Assembly (NCBI RefSeq): GCF_019334725.1
Contig: NZ_CP079818.1
Coordinates: 372,001-436,000 of the forward strand
Direction of reading: 5' to 3'
Source of the DNA: Neisseria perflava
GTDB taxonomy: Bacteria > Pseudomonadota > Gammaproteobacteria > Burkholderiales > Neisseriaceae
DNA length: 64,000 nucleotides
The translations under genes were made by a program, and so were the position numbers. This document shows positions 33,715 through 41,650 of the stretch, one piece after another. The first letter of the stretch is position 1, and each line of letters begins with the position of its first letter. The notes below the pieces were generated by a model. The model searched no databases and was not told the DNA's origin. It worked only from the letters and a program-made list of their open reading frames with translations.

Positions 33715-34188
33715 ATGTTATCCGCAGAATCTTTAAAACAAATCGACATCGAATTGGCAAAATATCCTACCGACCAACGCCGATCCGCCATTATGGGCGC
33801 ATTGCGTATTGCCCAGACCGAAAAAGGCTGGCTTGCTCCCGAGACCATCGCCTTTGTCGCAGACTATATCGGCATCTCGCCTGCACAAGCCTACGAAGTC
33901 GCTACTTTCTACAATATGTACGACCTTGAGCCTGTCGGCAAATACAAACTGACTGTTTGTACCAACCTGCCCTGCGCCCTGCGCGGCGGTATGGCTACCG
34001 GCGAATACCTCAAACAAAAACTCGGTATTGGCTACGGCGAAACCACGCCTGACGGCAAATTTACCCTTGTCGAAGGCGAATGCATGGGCGCATGTGGTGA
34101 CGCTCCGGTCATGCTGGTCAACAACCACAGTATGTGCAGCTTTATGACCGAAGAAGCAATTGACAAGAAACTTGCCGAACTGAAATAA
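33715..34188 (+). CDS. nuoE: NADH-quinone oxidoreductase subunit E
   Basis: The 24-kDa subunit with a 2Fe-2S cluster. The 157-residue product has the thioredoxin-like ferredoxin ligands in CTNLPCALRGG and GECMGACGDAPVM. AGGATAC precedes the ATG. It restarts the operon after the repeat-protein gene; a single DUS lies just past its stop codon. Confidence 0.96.
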   Translation: MLSAESLKQIDIELAKYPTDQRRSAIMGALRIAQTEKGWLAPETIAFVADYIGISPAQAYEVATFYNMYDLEPVGKYKLTVCTNLPCALRGGMATGEYLKQKLGIGYGETTPDGKFTLVEGECMGACGDAPVMLVNNHSMCSFMTEEAIDKKLAELK

Positions 34189-34245
34189 AAGGCCGTCTGA
34201 AAACAACGGCTGCAACCGATACGAAAACGAACAGGCACACCAAAA

Positions 34246-35541
34246 ATGGCTATTTACCAATCAGGCGTGATTTTTGACCAAGTGGATACCGCCAATCCCG
34301 ATTGCTGGACATTGGACGAATACGTCAAACGTGGCGGTTATACCGCCCTGCGTAAAATCCTGTCCGAAAACATCTCGCAAAGCGATGTGATTGACGAAGT
34401 CAAAACCTCCGGCTTGCGCGGTCGTGGCGGTGCGGGCTTCCCGACCGGTTTGAAATGGAGCTTTATGCCCCGTTCCTTCCCGGGCGAAAAATACGTCGTT
34501 TGCAACACCGACGAAGGCGAGCCGGGTACATTTAAAGACCGCGACATCATCATGTTCAATCCTCATGCCCTGATTGAAGGCATGATTATTGCCGGTTACG
34601 CGATGGGTGCGAAAGCCGGCTACAACTATATCCACGGCGAAATTTTTGAAGGCTACCAACGCTTTGAAGCCGCTTTGGAGCAGGCGCGTGCCGCAGGCTT
34701 TTTGGGTAAAAATATTTTGGATTCGGATTTTGAATTCGAACTTTTCGCCCACCACGGCTACGGGGCATATATTTGCGGCGAAGAAACCGCATTGCTCGAA
34801 TCGTTGGAAGGCAAAAAAGGCCAGCCGCGCTTCAAACCGCCATTCCCTGCCTCGTTCGGCCTGTACGGCAAACCGACCACCATCAACAATACCGAAACGT
34901 TCTCCTCCGTTCCATTCATTATCCGTGACGGCGGACAGGCGTTTGCCGATAAAGGTATTCCGAATGCAGGCGGTACCAAATTGTTCTGTATTTCCGGCCA
35001 TGTCGAGCGTCCGGGCAACTATGAAGTGCCATTGGGTACGTCGTTTGCCGAAGTCCTGAAAATGGCGGGCGGTATGCGCGGCGGTAAAAAACTCAAAGCC
35101 GTTATCCCGGGTGGTTCGTCTGCGCCAGTTTTGCCTGCCGATATTATGATGCAGACCAATATGGACTATGACTCCATTTCCAAAGCAGGATCAATGTTGG
35201 GTTCCGGCGCGATTATCGTGATGGACGAAGACGTGTGTATGGTGAAAGCCCTTGAGCGCCTGAGTTACTTCTACTACGACGAGTCTTGCGGCCAATGTAC
35301 GCCTTGCCGAGAAGGTACGGGCTGGCTCTACCGCATCGTCCACCGCATCGTAGAAGGCAAAGGCCGCATGGAAGACTTGGATTTGCTGGACTCTGTCGGT
35401 AACCAAATGGCAGGCCGCACCATCTGCGCCCTCGCCGATGCTGCCGTCTTCCCTGTCCGCAGCTTTACCAAGCATTTCCGTGATGAGTTTGTGCATTACA
35501 TCGAACACGGCGGACCGATGAAACCGAATAAGTGGTGCTAA
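34246..35541 (+). CDS. nuoF: NADH-quinone oxidoreductase subunit F
   Basis: The 51-kDa subunit that binds NADH and FMN. The 431-residue product has the glycine-rich GLRGRGGAGFPTGLKW (NADH site), YVVCNTDEGEPGTFKDR (FMN site) and ESCGQCTPCREG, the cysteines of cluster N3. Length and motifs are standard. Confidence 0.97.
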   Translation: MAIYQSGVIFDQVDTANPDCWTLDEYVKRGGYTALRKILSENISQSDVIDEVKTSGLRGRGGAGFPTGLKWSFMPRSFPGEKYVVCNTDEGEPGTFKDRDIIMFNPHALIEGMIIAGYAMGAKAGYNYIHGEIFEGYQRFEAALEQARAAGFLGKNILDSDFEFELFAHHGYGAYICGEETALLESLEGKKGQPRFKPPFPASFGLYGKPTTINNTETFSSVPFIIRDGGQAFADKGIPNAGGTKLFCISGHVERPGNYEVPLGTSFAEVLKMAGGMRGGKKLKAVIPGGSSAPVLPADIMMQTNMDYDSISKAGSMLGSGAIIVMDEDVCMVKALERLSYFYYDESCGQCTPCREGTGWLYRIVHRIVEGKGRMEDLDLLDSVGNQMAGRTICALADAAVFPVRSFTKHFRDEFVHYIEHGGPMKPNKWC

Positions 35542-35599
35542 GTTTTCAGACGGCCTCTAAAAGAATTATTTATTAAATACCCGTAACTAGGAACGAACC

Positions 35600-37861
35600 A
35601 TGTTACAAATCGAAATCGACGGCAAACAGGTATCTGTGGAGCAGGGCGCGACGGTGATTGAAGCCGCGCACAAGCTCGGTACTTATATCCCGCATTTCTG
35701 TTACCACAAAAAACTTTCCATCGCCGCCAACTGCCGTATGTGTTTGGTGGACGTGGAAAAAGCCCCCAAACCTCTGCCCGCCTGTGCCACGCCGGTTACA
35801 GACGGCATGATTGTGCGTACGCATTCGGCAAAAGCCCGAGAGGCGCAAGAAGGCGTGATGGAGTTCCTGCTCATCAACCATCCGCTTGATTGTCCGACCT
35901 GCGACCAAGGCGGCGAATGCCAGTTGCAGGATTTGGCGATGGGCTACGGCAAAACCACCAGCCGTTATACCGAAGAAAAACGTTCTGTCATCGGCAAAGA
36001 CATGGGTCCTTTGATTTCCGCCGAGGAAATGAGCCGTTGTATCCACTGTACCCGTTGCGTTCGTTTCACTGAAGAAATCGCCGGCGTGCAAGAAATCGCC
36101 ATGGCCAACCGCGGCGAGCATTCCGAGATCATGCCTTTTATCGGCAAAGCAGTGGAAACCGAATTGTCAGGCAACGTCATCGATTTGTGTCCTGTCGGCG
36201 CATTGACCAGCAAACCGTTCCGCTTCAACGCGCGTACTTGGGAATTGAACCGCCGCAAATCCGTTTCCGCCCATGATGCTTTGGGCAGCAACCTGATTGT
36301 GCAAACCAAAGACCATACCGTCCGCCGCGTGTTGCCGTTGGAAAACGAAGCCATCAACGAATGCTGGTTGTCTGACCGCGACCGTTTTGCCTATGAAGGC
36401 CTGTATCACGAAAGCCGTCTGAAAAACCCGAAAATCAAACAGGGCGGCGAGTGGATGGACGTGGATTGGAAAACTGCGTTGGAATATGTCCGCAGCGCGA
36501 TTGAATGTATCGCCAAAGACGGCAACCAAAACCAAGTCGGCATTTGGGCCAATCCGATGAATACGGTTGAAGAGCTGTATCTGGCCAAAAAGCTTGCCAA
36601 TGGTTTGGGTGTTAAAAACTTTGCAACCCGTTTGCGCCAACAAGACAAACGTCTTTCAGACGGCCTTAAAGGTGCGCAATGGTTGGGACAAAGCATTGAA
36701 TCTTTGGCTGACAACGATGCCGTATTGGTAGTCGGCGCGAACTTGCGCAAAGAGCAGCCGCTCCTGACCGCCCGCCTGCGCCGCGCCGCCAAAGACCGTA
36801 TGGCCTTGAGCGTATTGGCCAGTAGTAAAGAAGAATTGTTTATGCCGCTTCTGTCTCAAGAAGCCGCACATCCCGACGAATGGGCAGACCGTCTAAAAAA
36901 ACTGTCTGGCAATGCGGAACACGCAGTTACCGCCAGCCTGAAAAACGCTGAAAAAGCAGCGGTGATTTTGGGCGCGGAAGTGCAAAACCATCCTGATTAC
37001 GCCGCCATTTATGCCGCCGCGCAAGAGTTGGCAGACGCAACCGGCGCAGTGCTGGGCATTTTGCCGCAAGCCGCCAACAGCGTTGGTGCGGATGTCTTGG
37101 GCGTGAACTCCGGCGAGAGCGTTGCCGAAATGGCAAATGCGCAGAAACAGGCAGTCTTGCTGCTCAACGTCGAGCCTGAAATCGATACGGTTGACGGTGC
37201 AAAAGCCGTAGCTGCCTTGAAACAGGCGAAAAGCGTGATGGCGTTTACACCGTTTGTCAGCGAAACGCTGCTGGACGTGTGCGACGTATTGTTGCCGATT
37301 GCGCCGTTTACCGAAACATCAGGCAGCTTCATCAATATGGAAGGCCGTCTGCAATCTTTCCACGGCGTGGTACAAGGCTTCGGCGATTCGCGTCCGATGT
37401 GGAAAGTGTTGCGCGTATTAGGCAACCTGTTTGACCTGAAAGGTTTTGAATACCACGATACCGCTGCGATTCTGAAAGATGCGCTGGATGCAGAAAGTCT
37501 GCCGTCCAAACTGGACAACCGCAGCACATGGACAGGGGAGGGCATTCAGACGGCCTCAGACCGTCTCGTCCGTGTCGGCGGCGTCGGTATTTATCACACT
37601 GATTCTATCGTACGCCGTTCCGCACCGTTGCAAGAAACCAGCCATGCCGCCGTGCCTGCTGCGCGTGTAAATCCAAATACTTTGGCACGCTTGGGCCTGC
37701 AAGACGGACAAACCGCTATCGCCAAACAAAACGGCGCAAGCGTATCGGTTGACGTCAAAGCTGATGCCGGTTTGCCTGAAAACGTGGTGCATCTGCCGCT
37801 GCATACCGAAAATGCCGCGCTGGGTGCGTTGATGGACACTATTGAACTGGCGGGAGCTTGA
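35600..37861 (+). CDS. nuoG: NADH-quinone oxidoreductase subunit G
   Basis: The large iron-sulfur subunit of complex I. The 753-residue product has an N-terminal ferredoxin domain (FCYHKKLSIAANCRMCLVDVE), the His-Cys ligand set DCPTCDQGGECQLQD, then RCIHCTRCVRF, and a molybdopterin-like C-terminal domain. Two DUS are encoded within it (LSDGLKG near residue 353 and IQTASDR near 651), both in less conserved regions. The stop codon is two bases before nuoH. Confidence 0.96.
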   Translation: MLQIEIDGKQVSVEQGATVIEAAHKLGTYIPHFCYHKKLSIAANCRMCLVDVEKAPKPLPACATPVTDGMIVRTHSAKAREAQEGVMEFLLINHPLDCPTCDQGGECQLQDLAMGYGKTTSRYTEEKRSVIGKDMGPLISAEEMSRCIHCTRCVRFTEEIAGVQEIAMANRGEHSEIMPFIGKAVETELSGNVIDLCPVGALTSKPFRFNARTWELNRRKSVSAHDALGSNLIVQTKDHTVRRVLPLENEAINECWLSDRDRFAYEGLYHESRLKNPKIKQGGEWMDVDWKTALEYVRSAIECIAKDGNQNQVGIWANPMNTVEELYLAKKLANGLGVKNFATRLRQQDKRLSDGLKGAQWLGQSIESLADNDAVLVVGANLRKEQPLLTARLRRAAKDRMALSVLASSKEELFMPLLSQEAAHPDEWADRLKKLSGNAEHAVTASLKNAEKAAVILGAEVQNHPDYAAIYAAAQELADATGAVLGILPQAANSVGADVLGVNSGESVAEMANAQKQAVLLLNVEPEIDTVDGAKAVAALKQAKSVMAFTPFVSETLLDVCDVLLPIAPFTETSGSFINMEGRLQSFHGVVQGFGDSRPMWKVLRVLGNLFDLKGFEYHDTAAILKDALDAESLPSKLDNRSTWTGEGIQTASDRLVRVGGVGIYHTDSIVRRSAPLQETSHAAVPAARVNPNTLARLGLQDGQTAIAKQNGASVSVDVKADAGLPENVVHLPLHTENAALGALMDTIELAGA

Positions 37862-37863
37862 TC

Positions 37864-38940
37864 ATGCAAGAATGGTTCCAAAACCTCTTTGCCGCAACGC
37901 TCGGTCTGGGCGATTTGGGTATCACCGTAGGCTTGGTGGTATCCGTCATCGTCAAAATCGTGATTATCCTGATTCCGCTGATTCTGACCGTTGCCTACCT
38001 GACGTATTTCGAACGTAAAGTCATCGGCTTTATGCAGCTTCGTGTCGGCCCGAACGTAACCGGTCCGTGGGGTCTGATTCAGCCGTTTGCCGACGTGTTC
38101 AAACTCTTGTTTAAAGAGGTAACTCGTCCGAAGCTGTCAAACAAAGCCCTGTTCTACATCGGCCCGATTATGTCGCTTGCACCGTCTTTTGCGGCGTGGG
38201 CAGTGATTCCGTTCAACGAAGAATGGGTACTGACCAACATCAATATCGGCCTTTTGTACATCCTGATGATTACCTCGCTGTCGGTTTACGGCGTGATCAT
38301 CGCGGGCTGGGCTTCTAACTCAAAATATTCGTTCTTGGGTGCAATGCGTGCTTCCGCGCAAAGCATTTCCTACGAGATTGCCATGAGTGCCGCACTGGTG
38401 TGTGTCGTGATGGTATCGGGCAGTATGAACTTCTCCGACATCGTTGCCGCACAAGCCAAAGGTATTGCCGGCGGCTCGGTATTCTCTTGGAACTGGCTGC
38501 CGCTCTTCCCAATCTTCATCGTCTATCTGATTTCCGCCGTTGCAGAAACCAACCGCGCGCCGTTTGACGTGGCAGAGGGTGAGTCCGAAATCGTTGCCGG
38601 TCACCACGTTGAATATTCCGGCTTCGCATTCGCGCTGTTCTTCCTTGCCGAATACATTTTCATGATTCTGATTGCCGCTCTGACATCGCTGATGTTCCTC
38701 GGCGGCTGGTTGTCTCCGTTCCCGCAAAGCTGGGGCTTTATCGGTACGCCTTCCGCATTCTGGATGTTTGTGAAAATGGCGGCGGTTCTGTACTGGTATC
38801 TGTGGATCCGTGCAACTTTCCCACGCTACCGTTACGACCAAATCATGCGTTTGGGCTGGAAAGTGCTGATTCCGATCGGCTTCGCCTACATCGTGGTTTT
38901 GGGTGTGTGGATGATTTCACCGCTGAATTTGTGGAAATAG
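37864..38940 (+). CDS. nuoH: NADH-quinone oxidoreductase subunit H
   Basis: Membrane subunit linking the quinone pocket to the proton-pumping arm. The 358-residue product has eight or so helices, ERKVIGFMQLRVGPNVTGPWGLIQPFADVFKL, and ETNRAPFDVAEGESEIVAG, the conserved acidic loop. The ATG at 37864 follows the nuoG stop; a TTG six bases upstream is less likely. After it, the operon is interrupted by a GFA-family gene. Confidence 0.96.
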   Translation: MQEWFQNLFAATLGLGDLGITVGLVVSVIVKIVIILIPLILTVAYLTYFERKVIGFMQLRVGPNVTGPWGLIQPFADVFKLLFKEVTRPKLSNKALFYIGPIMSLAPSFAAWAVIPFNEEWVLTNINIGLLYILMITSLSVYGVIIAGWASNSKYSFLGAMRASAQSISYEIAMSAALVCVVMVSGSMNFSDIVAAQAKGIAGGSVFSWNWLPLFPIFIVYLISAVAETNRAPFDVAEGESEIVAGHHVEYSGFAFALFFLAEYIFMILIAALTSLMFLGGWLSPFPQSWGFIGTPSAFWMFVKMAAVLYWYLWIRATFPRYRYDQIMRLGWKVLIPIGFAYIVVLGVWMISPLNLWK

Positions 38941-39015
38941 GGCAGGGAGGCCGTCTGAAAGTTTTCAGGTAGCCTGAACCCCAAATTTTTAACCGTTTCA
39001 AACCGAGAGAAACCG

Positions 39016-39411
39016 ATGAAAGCTCAATGCCTGTGCGGCGCAGTATCACTGGAAACCGCCGAAAACCGCGAACTCCACGCCTGCCATTGCGGGAAATGCC
39101 GCACATGGGGCAGCGGCGCGTCTTTTACTTTGGCCGCCCGGTCGCCCGAAATCACAGGCAGCGAGCACATCGCGCATTATCAGTCGTCCGAATGGGCGCA
39201 ACGCTGTTTTTGCAAACACTGCGGCACACACCTGTTTGTGCAGGTTGGCAACGATTATTACATCAACGCCGGGCTGTTTGCCGACAACGCGGGCTTTGAA
39301 ACTACCTCACAAATCTTTATTGATTGCAAAGCTCCGTATTATGACTTGGCCAACGATACCCCGAAGCTGACCGAAGCCGAGTTTTTAGAAATGGTGGGCG
39401 CGGCAGGTTAA
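39016..39411 (+). CDS. GFA-family zinc protein inserted between nuoH and nuoI
   Basis: A 131-residue protein of the GFA/CENP-V fold, named after glutathione-dependent formaldehyde-activating enzyme, though most members lack proven activity. Seen: zinc-ligand cysteines Cys5 and Cys7 (CLCGAVSLE), Cys23, Cys25 and Cys28 ([14 protein letters not shown]), and Cys64, Cys66 and Cys69 ([11 protein letters not shown]), all present. It is in the same direction as nuo and flanked by DUS-like elements on both sides, including an exact Eikenella-type motif upstream. It has no known role in complex I; it could have been brought in by transformation. Confidence 0.88.
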
Positions 39412-39466
39412 AAAAACCGCTTTCAGACGGCCTGTAAACAGAACAATCCGAAAAGAGCATCCGAAA

Positions 39467-39946
39467 ATGGCTAATTTAGTAAAAACCTTCCTGCTGGGCG
39501 AATTGGTGAAAGGCATGGGCGTAACGCTCAAAAACTTCTTCGCCCGCAAAGACACGATTTACTTCCCCGAAGAAAAAACGCCGCAATCCGTGCGTTTCCG
39601 CGGCCTGCACGCGCAACGCCGTTATCCGAACGGCGAAGAGCGCTGTATTGCGTGTAAATTGTGCGAGGCAGTTTGTCCAGCAATGGCGATTAACATTGAA
39701 TCGGAAGAACGCGAAGACGGCACCCGCCGCACCAAGCGTTACGACATCGACCTGACCAAGTGTATCTTCTGCGGTTTCTGCGAAGAGGCCTGCCCGACCG
39801 ATGCGATTGTAGAAACCCATATTTTTGAATACCACGGCGAGAAAAAAGGCGACTTGCACATGACCAAGCCGATTCTTTTGGCCATTGGCGACAAATACGA
39901 AGCTGAAATCGCCAAACGCAAAGCCGCTGACGCGCCGTATCGTTAA
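39467..39946 (+). CDS. nuoI: NADH-quinone oxidoreductase subunit I
   Basis: Carries clusters N6a and N6b that link NuoG to NuoB. The 159-residue product has two 4Fe-4S motifs, [12 protein letters not shown] and [12 protein letters not shown], each followed by the distal proline. It restarts the operon after the GFA gene and is 11 bases before nuoJ. Confidence 0.97.
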
Positions 39947-39957
39947 GGAGCAGACGA

Positions 39958-40629
39958 ATGACTTTTTCTGCGATTCTGTTCTATATTCTTGCCGCTATCG
40001 TTTTGTACGGTGCGGTTCGTACCGTCACCGCTAAAAACCCTGTTCACGCCGCTTTGCATCTGGTGCTGACCTTCTGCGTGAGCGCGATGCTTTGGATGCT
40101 GATGCAGGCCGAATTCTTGGGCGTGACGCTGGTGGTGGTTTACGTCGGCGCCGTGATGGTGTTGTTCTTGTTCGTTGTAATGATGTTGAACATCGACATT
40201 GAGGAAATGCGCGCCGGTTTCTGGCGTCATGCGCCTGTTGCCGGTGTGGTTGGCACATTGTTGGCGGTTACCCTGATCCTGATTTTGGTCAACCCGAAAA
40301 CCGACCTTGCCGCATTTGGCCTGATGAAAGACATTCCGGCCGATTACAACAATATCCGCGATTTGGGCAGCCGTATTTATACCGACTATCTGTTGCCGTT
40401 TGAATTGGCGGCGGTATTGCTGCTGTTGGGTATGGTAGCCGCGATTGCTCTGGTTCACCGTAAAACGGTTAATCCGAAACGCATGGATCCTGCCGACCAA
40501 GTTAAAGTACGCGCCGATCAAGGCCGTATGCGTCTGGTGAAAATGGAAGCGGTCAAACCGCAAGTCGAATCTGCCGAAGAAAGCGAAGTTTCAGACGGCC
40601 TCAAGCCGGAAGGGGAGGGCAAAGCATGA
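39958..40629 (+). CDS. nuoJ: NADH-quinone oxidoreductase subunit J
   Basis: Membrane subunit of complex I with five helices, seen in the 223-residue product by about residue 165, including [18 protein letters not shown]. The last 50 or so residues form a charged tail ([22 protein letters not shown]) that contains an in-frame DUS and is probably not essential to the fold. GGAGCAGACG precedes the ATG. Its stop overlaps the nuoK start by four bases. Confidence 0.95.
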
Positions 40630-40931
40630 TTACCTTGACGCATTATTTGGTATTGGGTGCGCTCCTGTTCGGTATCAGCGCAATGGGTATCTTTATGAAC
40701 CGCAAAAACGTGCTGGTATTGCTGATGTCCATCGAGCTGATGCTCTTGGCGGTGAACTTCAACTTTATCGCCTTTTCGCAACATCTAGGCGATACCGCCG
40801 GACAGATTTTCGTATTCTTCGTACTGACCGTTGCTGCTGCCGAATCCGCCATCGGTTTGGCGATTATGGTGCTGGTGTATCGCAACCGACAAACGATTAA
40901 TGTTGCCGATTTGGACGAGTTGAAAGGGTAG
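40626..40931 (+). CDS. nuoK: NADH-quinone oxidoreductase subunit K
   Basis: Small Mrp-like membrane subunit. The 101-residue product has three helices with [15 protein letters not shown], containing the conserved glutamate in helix 2, and [17 protein letters not shown] with the second one. GGAGGG precedes the ATG, inside the end of nuoJ. Confidence 0.96.
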
Positions 40932-40936
40932 GGCGG

Positions 40937-41473
40937 ATGCCGTCTGAACAAACCGATCAAGCGAATATCGAGCAATGGGTGTTTAAGCCGCGTTCGCTTT
41001 TAGTTTTGTGCTGGGTTGCTGTCCCATTTTTCCTGTCGATTTGGCTGGTGTGGTTTGCGTTTGCATGGGCTGGGCGGTTGGGCTGGCTGTTTGGCTTATT
41101 GTCGGTTTTGTGTGCGGGTATCGGGATTGCCGGATGGAAGATGTGGCAAAATTCGCGCCGCAATACGGGCAGAGATCGGGAATTCATACGTTTGGACGAA
41201 GACGGTTTGTCTTATTGCATACACGGCTGTGGGGCGGGTAAGGTGAAATACACATGGATACGCTCTGTGTATCAAGTTCATACAAGGGGCTGTCAAGGCA
41301 TTGCGGTGGAATACCGTAGACCTGAAACAGGCGTGGTTTTGGATACAATAATGCTGACTGACCTAGACCGCTTGGACTTAGATAGGAACGGTTTCAAATT
41401 GGCAGATCCACGCGACATCATCACTAAAGCGATTAGGGCGCGTTGCCAAGACAGGCAGCTTTATCGGATTTGA
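40937..41473 (+). CDS. Two-helix membrane protein inserted between nuoK and nuoL, unknown family
   Basis: A 178-residue protein with two hydrophobic helices (about 21-44 and 48-66) and a C-terminal soluble domain of about 105 residues with FIRLDEDGLSYCIHGCGAGKVKYTWIRSVYQV and IMLTDLDRLDLDRNG. The pattern of a membrane hairpin followed by a small beta-rich domain with Trp-Ile-x-Ser/Ile resembles PH-like membrane proteins, but I do not recognise the family. The first four codons are an exact AT-dialect DUS, the start codon included. It begins five bases after nuoK and ends 177 bases before nuoL. No role in complex I is known. Confidence 0.7.
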   Translation: MPSEQTDQANIEQWVFKPRSLLVLCWVAVPFFLSIWLVWFAFAWAGRLGWLFGLLSVLCAGIGIAGWKMWQNSRRNTGRDREFIRLDEDGLSYCIHGCGAGKVKYTWIRSVYQVHTRGCQGIAVEYRRPETGVVLDTIMLTDLDRLDLDRNGFKLADPRDIITKAIRARCQDRQLYRI

Positions 41474-41650
41474 ATGCTGTTGCACGGTTTGGCTGAAAAT
41501 CTGAAGCCTGTAAGGAAAAAAATTTAAGGTTGGACAACCTGCCTTATGGCGTGAGGTCGTCTGAAAACCAAGACAAAGTAGATTGGTCGGATTAGGGAAT
41601 CCGACCGACAAAACAAACATAGATTTTTAAATCAAAAAGGTTCATCCAAA

